Shown: one piece after another, positions 1-9,627 of the stretch
Layout of the letters: each line of letters begins with the position of its first letter
Position numbering within the stretch: position 1 is the stretch's first letter
NCBI RefSeq assembly: GCF_009363055.1
Contig: NZ_CP045292.1
Span: 868,001-932,000 of the forward strand
From: Flavobacterium haoranii
GTDB lineage: Bacteria; Bacteroidota; Bacteroidia; Flavobacteriales; Flavobacteriaceae
Reading direction: 5' to 3'
Length of the DNA stretch: 64,000 nt
Made by a program: the position numbers and the translations under genes
The notes under the pieces: generated by a model
What the model was told of the DNA's origin: nothing
The model's input: the letters and a program-made list of their open reading frames with translations, nothing else
Databases searched by the model: none

Positions 1-604
1 TTGTTATATCAGAAATTATTTTGTAAGTAACGAATTTTTTTGTTTTAGTATCGTAAATCTCTAGTAAATAGTATGAAACTGTGATTTCTGCATTAGCTTT
101 TAATACATTATCGGTAACAAGAAAAGCATTATCAAAATCATGTAAAACTATTAATTCATGTTTTTTACCTGAACTCTCAGCTAATTCTATTGTTAAAAAT
201 TGACCACTTACTATTTTTTTAAATTTACCTGTAACAACTTCGTCTTCAGAAGAATCTTCAGAAGCATATTTTTCTGCAATACCTGTATCTAACATAGCAT
301 TAACAAAGGCAGGACAATTAGTAGCTAATTTCATCCCCATATCTTCTCCTAAAGTTTCGATAGCTTTATCATTTCCAATAATATTATCTCCGTAATAAAA
401 CGCTACGTCTGATTTATATTTTGTTACACCTTGTAACATACATAAACCTAAAACCATTTCGAAATTCTCTTTTGTAATTTTCTCTTTAGAACTACATTCA
501 CAAGCATCATCTGCTAATTTTGAAACTAATTCGTCTTTCGTCATAGTTTGAGAAAAAGACAATTGAACTAATAAAACGGAAACAATAAATAAAATTTTCT
601 TCAT
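1..604 (-). CDS. Secreted hypothetical protein, C-terminus cut by window edge
   Basis: An open frame of 201 codons begins at the ATG at 604-602 and runs off the left edge without a stop. The N-terminus (MKKILFIVSVLLVQLSFSQ) is a typical Sec signal peptide ending in a Bacteroidota-style SFSQ cleavage site, so the mature protein is probably periplasmic or surface associated. A cysteine cluster (CECS) lies near residue 36, with further cysteines near 54 and 94. I do not recognise a named family. The start lies one base beyond the stop of the Fe-S protein upstream on the same strand, so it is probably the last or a late gene of the amidase-MCE-Fe-S operon. Function unknown. Confidence 0.75.
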   Translation of the reverse strand, partial: MKKILFIVSVLLVQLSFSQTMTKDELVSKLADDACECSSKEKITKENFEMVLGLCMLQGVTKYKSDVAFYYGDNIIGNDKAIETLGEDMGMKLATNCPAFVNAMLDTGIAEKYASEDSSEDEVVTGKFKKIVSGQFLTIELAESSGKKHELIVLHDFDNAFLVTDNVLKANAEITVSYYLLEIYDTKTKKFVTYKIISDIT

Positions 605-605
605 A

Positions 606-1397
606 TTATAAATCTTGAGCGTTAGCAATAATTTCGGCGATATCTAAAACTTTAACTTCATTTTCTTTGTGTGCAAATTTTACACCATCTGTCATCATTG
701 TATTACAATAAGGACAACCAGTAGCAATAATGTTTGGATTGGTTTCTAGAGCATCTTGAGTTCTTAAAACATTGATATCCATATTTCCTTTTTCTGGTTC
801 TTTAAACATTTGCGCTCCTCCTGCACCACAACATAAGGCTGAACTCTTACTTCTTTTCATTTCAACAACTTCAGCATTTGTTTTAGTAAGCACTTCTCTA
901 GGAGCTTGGTATTCGTTATTAGCTCTACCTAAATAACAAGGATCGTGAAAAGTAATTTTACTTCCTTTATAAGTATCTTTATTAAAATCGATTCGACCTT
1001 CGCTTAAAAGTTGTTGTAAAAATTGAGTGTGATGTAGTACCTCATAATTTCCACCTAAACTTGGATATTCATTCTTTAAACAGTTAAAAGAATGTGGGTC
1101 GCAAGTAACTATTTTTTTTACTTCATAAGCATTTAATAATTCGATATTCATTAAAGCTTGCATTTGAAATAAAAATTCATTTCCTGCTCTTTTTGCAACA
1201 TCACCAGTACAGCTTTCTTCAGTTCCAAGAACTGCAAAATTTACATTTGCTTTGTTTAAAATTTTAACAAAAGCTCTAGTAATTTTTTTTGCTCTGTCAT
1301 CGTAACTACCAGCAGAACCAACCCAAAATAAAATTTCTGGTTGTTTACCTTCGGCCATCATATCGGCCATTGTTGGCACTATTAAATTTTCTGACAT
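606..1397 (-). CDS. (Fe-S)-binding protein, CCG-domain (HdrB/GlcF-like)
   Basis: 263 residues with the cysteine-rich CCG architecture of heterodisulfide reductase subunit B, GlcF and LutA: Cys99 and Cys106, Cys154 (HDPCYLG), the pair Cys189-Cys190 (ALCCGAGG), and Cys228/Cys231 (GCPYC). Such domains bind Fe-S clusters and pass electrons to or from a partner. The next gene upstream on the same strand encodes a membrane ferredoxin-type protein, and the two together resemble a split membrane-bound reductase of the Hdr/lactate-oxidase kind. The substrate cannot be read from the sequence. The gap to the upstream gene is 62 bp and the gap to the downstream gene is 1 bp, consistent with one operon. 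Probably cytoplasmic face of the inner membrane, by association. Confidence 0.88.
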   Translation of the reverse strand: MSENLIVPTMADMMAEGKQPEILFWVGSAGSYDDRAKKITRAFVKILNKANVNFAVLGTEESCTGDVAKRAGNEFLFQMQALMNIELLNAYEVKKIVTCDPHSFNCLKNEYPSLGGNYEVLHHTQFLQQLLSEGRIDFNKDTYKGSKITFHDPCYLGRANNEYQAPREVLTKTNAEVVEMKRSKSSALCCGAGGAQMFKEPEKGNMDINVLRTQDALETNPNIIATGCPYCNTMMTDGVKFAHKENEVKVLDIAEIIANAQDL

Positions 1398-1459
1398 ATT
1401 ATTTTATTTTAAATCAATATTTAGAAATATACTCTAACTATCTAATTTTAATATTTTTA

Positions 1460-2788
1460 CTACTCGTTTTTCCAATTTAAACGGTCCATTTGACTGTAAG
1501 GCCAAGGCGCACCATTATTTTCAATATTACTCATCATGTTATTTAATTCCATAGGTGCAGCACTTTGCTCCATAACTAAATAACGACGCATATCTACAAT
1601 AATTGATAACGGACTAATATTAACTGGACATTCTTCAACACAAGCGTTACATGTTGTACAAGCCCAAAGTTCTTCAGGAGTAATATAATCGTTTAATAAA
1701 GATTTTCCATCATCTACAAATTTACCTCCATTTGCATCGATGTTTTTACCAACTTCTTCTAAACGATCTCTTGTATCCATCATAATTTTACGAGGCGATA
1801 ATTTTTTACCTGTAAGATTTGCTGGACAAGATGAAGTACAACGACCACATTCTGTACAAGTGTAAGCGTTTAATAATTGTACCCAATTTAAATCTTGAAC
1901 ATCTGAAGCACCAAATTTAGCAGGTACAGCATCTGGATTTGCTGGCGCTGCAAACGGATCAGCACTTGGATCCATCATTAATTTTACTTCATTGGTAACA
2001 CTTTCTAAATTATTAAACTTCCCTAGCGGATTTAAATTTGCAAAATATGTGTTAGGGAAAGCTAATAAAATGTGTAAGTGTTTAGAGAAATATAAATAAT
2101 TTAAGAAAACTAAAATTCCGCAAATGTGTAACCACCAAGCTCCTCTTTCGATTAAAATAACAAGACCGTTACTCATTCCGTCAAAAACTGGAGCAATAAA
2201 TTGAGAAATTGGAAAACTACCTGCTTGATGATAATGAGCTACTTCAGAAGGTATATGTTGTAAGTGAAAATCGGCAGCATTCATGACTAAAAACAATGTC
2301 ATTAACACCATTTCGAAATACAAAATATAATTGGCATCATTTTTAGGAAAACCTTGCATTTCTGGTTTCCAAAAACGTTGAATTTTCACAACATTTCTTC
2401 TAATCCAAAATACAATAACAGCTACTAATACTAAGAAAGCTAAAATTTCAAACGAACCTATCAATACATTATAAAATCCACCTAAAAATCTAAATATTCT
2501 ATGAGTTCCAAATAAACCATCAATAATGATTTCTAGAACTTCAATATTGATAATTACAAACCCTAGATAAACTAATATGTGTAAAAATCCAGCCACTGGA
2601 CGTTTTACCATTTTAGATTGTCCCAATGCAATCATTGCCATGTTTTTCCATCTTTCGCTGGGATTGTCGCTACGATCAATATCTTGTCCTAATTTAATGT
2701 TACGAATAAGTTTTTTTACATTGCGAGCAAAATAACCTACTCCAACAATAAGAATAACAGCAAATAAAATATTAGATAAAATACTCAT
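1460..2788 (-). CDS. Membrane (Fe-S)-binding protein with two 4Fe-4S motifs
   Basis: 442 residues. The N-terminal half (about 1-245) has several hydrophobic segments, including 3-20, 65-90, 108-130, 155-172 and 208-235, and resembles the nitrate reductase gamma-type cytochrome b membrane domain. The C-terminal half holds two classical [4Fe-4S] motifs, Cys311/314/317/321 (CTECGRCTSSCP) and Cys377/380/383/387 (CTTCNACVEECP). The layout matches HdrC/DsrK-like or GlcF-like electron-transfer subunits that link the quinone pool to a cytoplasmic CCG-domain partner, here the protein encoded at 606-1397. It follows the MCE gene by 5 bp, so co-transcription is likely. The physiological donor and acceptor are not evident. 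Confidence 0.88.
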   Translation of the reverse strand: MSILSNILFAVILIVGVGYFARNVKKLIRNIKLGQDIDRSDNPSERWKNMAMIALGQSKMVKRPVAGFLHILVYLGFVIINIEVLEIIIDGLFGTHRIFRFLGGFYNVLIGSFEILAFLVLVAVIVFWIRRNVVKIQRFWKPEMQGFPKNDANYILYFEMVLMTLFLVMNAADFHLQHIPSEVAHYHQAGSFPISQFIAPVFDGMSNGLVILIERGAWWLHICGILVFLNYLYFSKHLHILLAFPNTYFANLNPLGKFNNLESVTNEVKLMMDPSADPFAAPANPDAVPAKFGASDVQDLNWVQLLNAYTCTECGRCTSSCPANLTGKKLSPRKIMMDTRDRLEEVGKNIDANGGKFVDDGKSLLNDYITPEELWACTTCNACVEECPVNISPLSIIVDMRRYLVMEQSAAPMELNNMMSNIENNGAPWPYSQMDRLNWKNE

Positions 2789-2793
2789 GATAA

Positions 2794-3759
2794 TTACTTC
2801 TTAATTTGTTCGTTGTTCTCGTTAACTTCTGGTGATTTATAAGGTTTTTCTTTTTTTCCAAATAATGAAACATTTACATAACGTGTAGGATGTAAACGTA
2901 AATCTTGCAACAACAACTCTAATTCTTTAGAAGCTTGAGTAAAATTATTATACATTGCTTCATCTTTCATTAATTTACCCATTGTACCGTTTCCTTGTTC
3001 CATATCAGCTAAAAGTTTATCTACACTCGCTAAAGTTTTTTCTAAATTTTTAACCGTTTGACCGAAATCAGCTTTTGCTAATGAATCTGAAATAGCTACA
3101 AAATTTGAAGTCGTTTTATCTAGATTTGTAAAAGTTTTGTCTAATTTAGATTTGTTTTCAGCAAGTAATTGATTTAAATTTTTAGAAACTCCACTAAATT
3201 CAGTCATTGTTTTATTAAACTCCACTAAACTGTTTTTTAAATTAGCTTTACCTTGTTCATCTAAAACTTCATTAACATTTGCAAAAAGTGCATTTGCATT
3301 ATCTAAAAGTTTTTCAATTTTATCTTTAATTGGAACAATCTCTTTTGCTAAAGCATCCGTTAATCCTAACTTATTTGATGATTTCAAGTAATCGCCGCTT
3401 TCTGTTTCTAATTTATCTTCAAAATTAGGAATAATGGCAATTTCTCTTCCTCCAACTAAACCAGAATCATAAATCTCTGCAGTACTCGATTTAGAAATTG
3501 GAAAATCAGTATCAATTTGCATTTGAACTAATAATTTTCCATCAGGATTAATTTTAATAGAATTTACTCTACCTATTTTTAAACCATTAAGTGTAACGGG
3601 AGCCGCAGGAACCAATCCTGAAACATTTTCATAAACAGCATACAATTTTTTACTTGTATCAAATAAATTTTTTCCTTTTAAAAAATTAAATCCCCAAATA
3701 AACAAAGCGATTGCTAATATTACCAGAATTGCTGTTTTAAGTTCTCTTGATAGTTTCAT
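2794..3759 (-). CDS. MlaD/MCE family lipid-transport protein
   Basis: 321 residues. One N-terminal transmembrane anchor (about 9-27, ILVILAIALFIWGFNFL) is followed by an MCE/MlaD domain at roughly 35-115 (YENVSGLVPAAPVTLNGLKIG is the usual entry strand), then a long helical region with many Leu, Asn and Lys residues up to about 290. The family forms periplasmic hexameric rings that shuttle phospholipids between inner and outer membranes, working with an MlaE permease and MlaF ATPase; neither gene is in this window. It lies 80 bp downstream of the amidase gene, an arrangement common in flavobacteria. Family assignment is firm; the substrate is inferred from the family. Confidence 0.88.
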   Translation of the reverse strand: MKLSRELKTAILVILAIALFIWGFNFLKGKNLFDTSKKLYAVYENVSGLVPAAPVTLNGLKIGRVNSIKINPDGKLLVQMQIDTDFPISKSSTAEIYDSGLVGGREIAIIPNFEDKLETESGDYLKSSNKLGLTDALAKEIVPIKDKIEKLLDNANALFANVNEVLDEQGKANLKNSLVEFNKTMTEFSGVSKNLNQLLAENKSKLDKTFTNLDKTTSNFVAISDSLAKADFGQTVKNLEKTLASVDKLLADMEQGNGTMGKLMKDEAMYNNFTQASKELELLLQDLRLHPTRYVNVSLFGKKEKPYKSPEVNENNEQIKK

Positions 3760-3839
3760 TTATTGTTTTTCAAGTTCTTTTTACACAAACATTTTAGTTT
3801 TTTAAAATGTTCAATTTTTAACAAAAATAAAACTTTATT

Positions 3840-4961
3840 TTATTTTAATGCATCTGCTAGGCTTATTTTTACTCCGTCTTTATAAGCAACAATAAAAGCA
3901 GAGTCGTAACCTTTCTTTTTAGCTTCTTCTAGTCTATTTTTAATTTGCTCATAACTAGACTCATTTGCATAAAAATATTTATATAATTTTCCTGATTGTT
4001 CTCTGTCGATTGGAGATAGCCCTTTAAAGTTTGATGCTTTTGTTTCTAGTTTTTTACTACTAGCTGAAATTTGCACTTTAAAAATTACACCTTTATTATT
4101 TGATACAATTTCTGAAGTTGTTTTCTCATTGACTACTTCAGTTTTAGAAGCGTCTTTTTTTGGAGCTTCTTCATAAGTTGAACTAGTAGAATTGAAAAAA
4201 TCTTTTTTATAGCTCAATATAGCATCTGCGATTGCTTGAGCAATTTCATTTTGACCTTTATCAGAATTTAGATAAGTTCCTTCTTCAACATTAGTAACAA
4301 ATCCTGTTTCAATTAAAACGCTTGGCATGTAAGATGCATCTAAAACCCACAATGGTTGTTGTTTAACACCTCTACTTTTTCTGCCTAATTTATCGGTAAA
4401 GTTTGATTCAATTCTAGAGGCTAATTCGATACTTTGATATAAATATTCTTCTTGTAAAATTTTAAGCCCAATTAATGATTCTGGTTTATTAGGATCAAAA
4501 CCATTATATTTTTCTTGGTAATCTTTTTCTAAGAAAATTACCGAGTTTTCACTTTTAGCAACATCAAAGTTTAAATTAGTTCGAGACATTCCCATAACAA
4601 ATGTCTCAGTACCATAAGGTGCGAAATTTTTACCCGCAGAATTACAGTGAATAGAAACAAATAAATCGGCATCATTTCTATTAGCAATATTAGCTCTTTC
4701 TGTTAATTCAACAAAAACGTCAGTCTTTCTTGTAAAAACAAGCGTTACATCTTTTTCTCTATCTAAGATATTACCAACTTTTTTTGTAATTTCTAATGCT
4801 ATATTTTTTTCTAGAAAACCATGAGCATTTTTCCCTGTATCTTTTCCACCGTGACCCGCATCTAATACAACTTTGAACTTAGATTTTTGAGCATACGCTA
4901 AATTTTGAATTTGTAGTAAACTTAAAATAATTAGTAATAACGAAAAGTTTTTTAATTTCAT
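3840..4961 (-). CDS. N-acetylmuramoyl-L-alanine amidase (Amidase_3) with SPOR-like tail
   Basis: 373 residues. A signal peptide (about 1-24) is followed by an Amidase_3 domain: the zinc-ligand segment VVLDAGHGGKDTG near residue 32-44, Glu near 52 (FLEKNIALE), FVSIHCNSA near 102, and the catalytic Glu in VLIETGFVTN near 217. The enzyme cleaves the amide bond between MurNAc and the stem peptide in peptidoglycan and acts in the periplasm during division or remodelling. Residues from about 290 on (FKVQISASSKKL onward) look like a SPOR domain, which binds denuded glycan at the septum. It is the first gene of the leftward operon and is divergent from the LptD-like gene, with 63 bp between them for both promoters. 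Confidence 0.92.
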   Translation of the reverse strand: MKLKNFSLLLIILSLLQIQNLAYAQKSKFKVVLDAGHGGKDTGKNAHGFLEKNIALEITKKVGNILDREKDVTLVFTRKTDVFVELTERANIANRNDADLFVSIHCNSAGKNFAPYGTETFVMGMSRTNLNFDVAKSENSVIFLEKDYQEKYNGFDPNKPESLIGLKILQEEYLYQSIELASRIESNFTDKLGRKSRGVKQQPLWVLDASYMPSVLIETGFVTNVEEGTYLNSDKGQNEIAQAIADAILSYKKDFFNSTSSTYEEAPKKDASKTEVVNEKTTSEIVSNNKGVIFKVQISASSKKLETKASNFKGLSPIDREQSGKLYKYFYANESSYEQIKNRLEEAKKKGYDSAFIVAYKDGVKISLADALK

Positions 4962-4997
4962 AATTTATGGTATAGCGTTATAATTTTATTAATTCTT

Positions 4998-5005
4998 TAT
5001 TTTTG
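4998..5005 (+). promoter_or_regulatory. Possible -7 element for the LptD-like gene
   Basis: TATTTTTG matches the Bacteroidota -7 consensus TAnnTTTG and lies 20 bp before the proposed TTG start at 5025. No TTG is seen at the expected -33 spacing, so this is a weak prediction. Confidence 0.35.
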
Positions 5006-5024
5006 CCAAAAAATATATGTAAGT

Positions 5025-7727
5025 TTGACACTTCAAAAAGTGAGCCAAATTTTTACAAAAATACTATTAATAGGATTGCGTAACAAGTTATTTTATATCG
5101 TTTTATTAGCATTTTTTCTAACAATTGGAAAAAATGCAATCTATGGACAAGAAATTAAACATGCAGATAGTTTACACTTAAATGTAAATGAAACTGTAAA
5201 TTTAGCTATTGCCGATACTATAAAAACAGATAGTATAAAGCCTAGAAAAAGTACTTTAGAAGGAATTGCTAAAAGAAAAGCTAAAGATTACGAGAAATTT
5301 GATCGCAAAAAAAAGCAACTTACTTTATACAATGAAGCTGAACTTTATTATACCGATATTGAATTAAAATCGGGAATTATTGTATTAGATTATGATAAAA
5401 ATGAAGTTTATGCTGGAAGAATTAAAGATAGTTTAGGAAACTACACTCAATATCCTGTTTTTAAACAAGGAAGTAATGAGGTTCAACCCGATTCTATTCG
5501 TTTTAATTTTAAAACAAAAAAAGCATTAGTTTGGAATTCTAGAACCAAACAAGGAGAAATGAACATTAAAGCAGAAATTTCTAAAAGAGAGAATGATTCT
5601 GTTTATTTCTTGAAAAATGCGCGCATTACAACTTCAAAAAATATCGATGATCCTGAATATTATTTTTTAGTTAGAAAAGTAAAATTTGTACCAAAGAAAA
5701 AAGTAGTTGCAGGACTAACCAATATGGTAATTGCAGATGTTCCTACTCCAATAGGTTTACCTTTTGCATATTTTCCAATGACAGATGAAAGCACTTCTGG
5801 ATTCATTATTCCTACACCAGGACAATCTAATCAACAAGGTTATTTTTTACAAAACGGTGGATATTATTTTGCTTTGAGCGATTATTATGACCTGGCTGTT
5901 TTAGGAGATTATTACACAAACGGAAGTTATGGACTACGTTTTGAAAGTAATTATGCTAAGCGTTACAAATTTAATGGTCGCATGAATTTTAGATTTGAAA
6001 ACAATATTCAAAGCGAAAGAGGATTACCAGATTATGTAAGATCAAAACAATACAACATTCAATGGAGTCACAGTCAAGATGCAAAAGCAGCTGCTAATTC
6101 TAGATTTTCTGCTTCAGTAAACTTGGGAAGTAGTCAATATTATAGGCAATCTGTTAATTTATCGAATGTTAGTTCGAGTTTAAATAACAACTTGAGTTCT
6201 TCGGTTTCTTATTCTAAAACATTCCAAACAGTTCCTCAAGTAAACTTCTCACTTTCTGCAACACATAACCAAAATACAAATACTGAATTAATTAATATGA
6301 CATTACCTACGCTACAAGCTAGTGTAGACCGTATATTTCCTTTTGCTCCAAAAGATGGCGTTAAAAAAGGATTTATCAAAAATATTAACCTTCAGTATAA
6401 TTTAAGAGGTGAAAATAGAATTACAACTTATGATTCTTTATTCTTTAAACCACAAATGTTTAGAGATGCCAAAACTGGTTTTCAACACACTATTCCATTA
6501 AGTACTAATTTTAAAATTTTCAAATATTTTAGTGTTTCTGCTAGTGCCAATTATAATGAAGTTTGGACTTTTAACACTGTAAAAAAATATTATAGTCCTA
6601 TTGAAAATAAAGTTGTAACGGAAGATGAAAAAGGTTTCGAAGCTTTCAGGACTTATAATTTCACAACGGGTATTGGAACTACAATTTACGGTACTTTTAA
6701 CTTTGGAGAAGATAAAAAAATACAAGCCATTCGTCATGTAATGCGTCCTAATGTCTCATGGAGTTACACACCAAGCTTCGACCAATATTATGATAGTTAC
6801 GCTATTGATGCAACTGGAACTACTATGCAAGAATATACACGTTTTGAAAACGGATTATTTGGTGCTCCTGGAAGAGCATATGCACAAAATGTAGGATTAT
6901 CGTTAAGTAATACTTTTGAAGCAAAAGTTAGAGATGATGAAAGTAAAACGGACGAACCTAAAAAGGTTATGCTGTTAAACAACTTAAACTTTCAAACCAG
7001 TTACAATTTAGCCGCAGATTCACTTGCTTTAGCTCCACTTAGAGTTAGTGGTGGAACACAGTTTTTTAAACAAAAGATGAATGTAAATTTCGCTACAACT
7101 TTAGATCCGTATGCAATTGATAATTCTGGAAAAAGAATTGATGTTTTCAATATTGATAATGGAGGAAGTTTATTTAGAATGACAAGTGCTAATATGACCT
7201 TCAATTACTCTTTTTCTAGTACAGATTTAGATAAATCTAAAGATTCTAAAGATAATCAAACAGCACAAAATGGTGGTAGAACTGACGATTTATTTGGTTC
7301 AGGAACAGATTTAAGTGATAACAGAAAGAGTTTATTTAACGATGATAACAAAGAAGATGGAACTGCCACTGATATGGAATGGTACAACTTTAAACTTCCA
7401 TGGGATTTAAGACTTGCTTATTCTGTAACTTATAACAACAGTAACCGACAAAAAGAAATATCCTCTCAATCGTTAATGGCTTCAGGTAATGTAGAATTAG
7501 CTCCAAGATGGAAAGTAGGAATATCGTCTGGTTATGATTTTAAACAAAAAGGGGTTACGTTTACTCAATTACGTTTTGAAAGAGATTTAGAAAGCTGGAG
7601 AATGAGTTTTAACTGGGTTCCTTATGGTACAAATAGTTATTGGGGATTCTTCATTGGAATTCGATCTTCAATGCTGAGCGATATTAAATGGGAAAAACGA
7701 AAATTACCAGATAGAGTATTTAGATAA
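5025..7727 (+). CDS. LptD-like outer membrane LPS assembly protein
   Basis: 900 residues. A hydrophobic N-terminal segment (about 20-40, ending in YGQ) acts as signal peptide. An OstA/LptA-like periplasmic part follows at roughly 80-230 (LYNEAELYYTDIELKSG), and then a long region of alternating amphipathic strands typical of the LptD beta-barrel, ending in an aromatic-rich strand. LptD inserts LPS into the outer leaflet of the outer membrane. The length fits the flavobacterial family. The start is uncertain: there is no in-frame ATG near the signal peptide and TTG at 5025 gives MTLQKVSQIFTK; a nearby ATG at 5017 is out of frame and stops at once. The gene is divergent from the amidase and ends at a strong bidirectional terminator. 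Confidence 0.87.
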   Translation: MTLQKVSQIFTKILLIGLRNKLFYIVLLAFFLTIGKNAIYGQEIKHADSLHLNVNETVNLAIADTIKTDSIKPRKSTLEGIAKRKAKDYEKFDRKKKQLTLYNEAELYYTDIELKSGIIVLDYDKNEVYAGRIKDSLGNYTQYPVFKQGSNEVQPDSIRFNFKTKKALVWNSRTKQGEMNIKAEISKRENDSVYFLKNARITTSKNIDDPEYYFLVRKVKFVPKKKVVAGLTNMVIADVPTPIGLPFAYFPMTDESTSGFIIPTPGQSNQQGYFLQNGGYYFALSDYYDLAVLGDYYTNGSYGLRFESNYAKRYKFNGRMNFRFENNIQSERGLPDYVRSKQYNIQWSHSQDAKAAANSRFSASVNLGSSQYYRQSVNLSNVSSSLNNNLSSSVSYSKTFQTVPQVNFSLSATHNQNTNTELINMTLPTLQASVDRIFPFAPKDGVKKGFIKNINLQYNLRGENRITTYDSLFFKPQMFRDAKTGFQHTIPLSTNFKIFKYFSVSASANYNEVWTFNTVKKYYSPIENKVVTEDEKGFEAFRTYNFTTGIGTTIYGTFNFGEDKKIQAIRHVMRPNVSWSYTPSFDQYYDSYAIDATGTTMQEYTRFENGLFGAPGRAYAQNVGLSLSNTFEAKVRDDESKTDEPKKVMLLNNLNFQTSYNLAADSLALAPLRVSGGTQFFKQKMNVNFATTLDPYAIDNSGKRIDVFNIDNGGSLFRMTSANMTFNYSFSSTDLDKSKDSKDNQTAQNGGRTDDLFGSGTDLSDNRKSLFNDDNKEDGTATDMEWYNFKLPWDLRLAYSVTYNNSNRQKEISSQSLMASGNVELAPRWKVGISSGYDFKQKGVTFTQLRFERDLESWRMSFNWVPYGTNSYWGFFIGIRSSMLSDIKWEKRKLPDRVFR

Positions 7728-7730
7728 AAT

Positions 7731-7760
7731 AAAAAAGCTTTCATTTTGAAAGCTTTTTTT
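7731..7760. terminator. Bidirectional Rho-independent terminator
   Basis: An A-tract, a stem AAAGCTTTC/GAAAGCTTT with loop ATTT, and a T-tract serve both the rightward LptD-like gene and the leftward thioesterase gene. Confidence 0.85.
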
Positions 7761-8151
7761 ATTTATTGTCAAGTCGATCTTTTACATATTCTATCTGAGT
7801 TTTTCCATGTGATGCTGGAACTCCATCCGGTCCTAAATTTACCATTGTAATATTATCAATAGTAATAATAGTTTCTCTGGTCATCATATTACGTACTTCA
7901 CTTTTTAATACTAATGACGTTTTTCCAAATTTTACAACATCGATACCAATTTCAATAACATCTCCTTGTTTTGCGGCACTCATAAAGTTAATTTCACTCA
8001 TATATTTAGTAACAACTTTAGAATTTTCTAGTTGTACAACTGAATACAAAGCTGCTTCTTCATCAATCCATGCTAATAATTTTCCTCCAAATAACGTTCC
8101 ATTGGCGTTTAAATCTTCTGGTTTTACCCATTTTCTAGTGTGAAATCTCAT
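7759..8151 (-). CDS. Acyl-CoA thioesterase, hotdog fold
   Basis: 130 residues with the hotdog-fold thioesterase pattern: VKPEDLNANGTLFGGKLLAWIDEEAA, in which the conserved Asn and the Gly-Gly before the Asp carry the usual active-site geometry of the YciA/BFIT-like acyl-CoA hydrolases, then a central strand FMSAAKQGDVIEI and a C-terminal strand ITIDNITMVNLG. It hydrolyses acyl-CoA to free acid and CoA in the cytoplasm; chain-length preference cannot be told. It stands alone on the minus strand, ending in the terminator shared with the LptD-like gene. The his operon end is 78 bp upstream. Confidence 0.87.
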   Translation of the reverse strand: MRFHTRKWVKPEDLNANGTLFGGKLLAWIDEEAALYSVVQLENSKVVTKYMSEINFMSAAKQGDVIEIGIDVVKFGKTSLVLKSEVRNMMTRETIITIDNITMVNLGPDGVPASHGKTQIEYVKDRLDNK

Positions 8152-8229
8152 AGTTCTAAATTTTTCTTAAAGATAGAAAAAATCAATTTTTAATAATCTA
8201 TCTCTTCAATAGTTTTATTGATAATGATA

Positions 8230-8825
8230 TTACTTTTCTCTATTTTTCAAAACTTTCACAACATCATTCAATTGAAAACCTTTTGCTTGTAACAAAATTA
8301 AGTAGTGAAACAATAAGTCGGCACTTTCATTTAAAAACAAATCGTCATTGTTGTCTTTAGCTTCAATAACAACTTCAACAGCTTCTTCGCCAACTTTTTG
8401 TGCAATTTTATTAATTCCTTTCTCAAAAGAGATGCTACATAGCTCTTTTCAGCCGTTGCGCTTTCTTTTCGTTCTTTAATTGTGTTTTCTAATTTAGTTA
8501 GGAAACCATAATCTTGTTTATTATTTTCGTTCCAACAAGTATCAGAACCCGTATGGCATGTTGTTCCAACAGGATTTACTTTTAGTAACAAGGTGTCGTT
8601 ATCACAATCAACTGAATAACTTACTAAGTTTAAAAAGTTGCCACTCTCCTCTCCTTTCGTCCATAATCTATTTTTAGAACGACTAAAAAAAGTTACTTTG
8701 TTAGTAGCAAATGTTTTTTCTAATGCCTCTTGGTTCATAAAACCCAACATTAAAACATTTTTAGTTTCATTATCTTGAACAATTGCAGGAACTAAACCGT
8801 CTGTATATTTTGAGAAATTTATCAT
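8230..8825 (-). CDS. hisIE: Bifunctional phosphoribosyl-AMP cyclohydrolase / phosphoribosyl-ATP diphosphatase, with frameshift
   Basis: Last gene of the his operon, covering steps 2 and 3 of histidine synthesis. The HisI part (about 1-105) shows [16 protein letters not shown] and the zinc motif THTGS-like [10 protein letters not shown]. The HisE part should follow, but the frame from 8825 breaks after SYVASL and reads a lysine/leucine-rich tail to a stop at 8331. Reading one base over from the A4 run at 8425-8428 restores a good HisE sequence ([18 protein letters not shown], then [17 protein letters not shown]) to a TAA at 8230-8232. One T is missing on the coding strand, so the reconstructed protein is about 198 residues, the normal family length. 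It is either a sequencing error or a recent lesion that would remove HisE activity. Confidence 0.85.
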
Positions 8826-8850
8826 AATTATATTTTTTTACACCCCTAAA

Positions 8851-8866
8851 GTCCCCTCAAGGGGAC
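8851..8866. repeat. Short perfect palindrome between hisF and hisIE
   Basis: GTCCCCTCAAGGGGAC forms a 6 bp GC-rich hairpin with a TCAA loop in the 43 bp gap between hisF and hisIE. It lacks a U-tract on the transcribed strand, so it is more likely an intergenic repeat or an RNA-processing hairpin than a terminator. Confidence 0.5.
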
Positions 8867-8868
8867 AA

Positions 8869-9624
8869 TTATAGTCTAATGTTAATATTTTGCTGTTTTA
8901 AAAATTGTTTCAATTCTGGAATGTCTATTTCGTGATAATGAAAAACACTAGCTGCCAAGGCGGCATCGGCTTTTCCTTCGATAAAAGTATCGACAAAATG
9001 TTGCATAGTTCCGGCGCCGCCAGAAGCTATAATTGGAATATTTACAATTTCAGAAAGTGTAGCTAATGCTTCATTTGCAAAGCCGTTTTTGGTTCCATCA
9101 TTATTCATTGAAGTAAATAAAATTTCGCCTGCTCCTCTTTCCTCTACTTCTTTTGCCCAATCGAATAATTTAATATTAGTTGGAACTTTGCCGCCAACTA
9201 AATGTACCATCCATTCGCCATCAATTTGTTTGGCATCGATAGCAACAACCGTACATTGACTTCCATATTTGGAAGCAATTTCATTAATTAGTTCAGGTCT
9301 TTTTACCGCCGAAGAATTGATAGAAACTTTATCAGCACCATTTCTCAATAATATATCAACATCTTCTACTGAAGAAATTCCACCACCAACCGTAAAAGGA
9401 ATATTAATTGCTTCAGCTACTTTTCGAACCAAATTGACTAATGTTTTTCTTCGTTCTTCCGTTGCAGAAATATCTAAAAATACCAATTCATCCGCCATGG
9501 TTTCGACGTATTTTTTTACCAATTCTACAGGATCACCTGCATCTCGTAATTCCAAGAAATTGACACCTTTTACCGTGCGTCCATTTTTAATATCTAAACA
9601 AGGTATGATTCGTTTTGTTAGCAT
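8869..9624 (-). CDS. hisF: Imidazole glycerol phosphate synthase cyclase subunit
   Basis: 251 residues, a (beta/alpha)8 barrel with the phosphate-binding repeats typical of His[18 protein letters not shown] at the N-terminus with the catalytic Asp11, FTVGGGISS near 78-86, the second catalytic Asp in VAIDAKQ near 130, and IIASGGAGT near 200. It takes ammonia from HisH and converts PRFAR to imidazole glycerol phosphate plus AICAR. The start ATG at 9624 lies 3 bp from the stop of hisA, so translation is probably coupled. Complete and without anomaly. Confidence 0.96.
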   Translation of the reverse strand: MLTKRIIPCLDIKNGRTVKGVNFLELRDAGDPVELVKKYVETMADELVFLDISATEERRKTLVNLVRKVAEAINIPFTVGGGISSVEDVDILLRNGADKVSINSSAVKRPELINEIASKYGSQCTVVAIDAKQIDGEWMVHLVGGKVPTNIKLFDWAKEVEERGAGEILFTSMNNDGTKNGFANEALATLSEIVNIPIIASGGAGTMQHFVDTFIEGKADAALAASVFHYHEIDIPELKQFLKQQNINIRL

Positions 9625-9627
9625 TTT

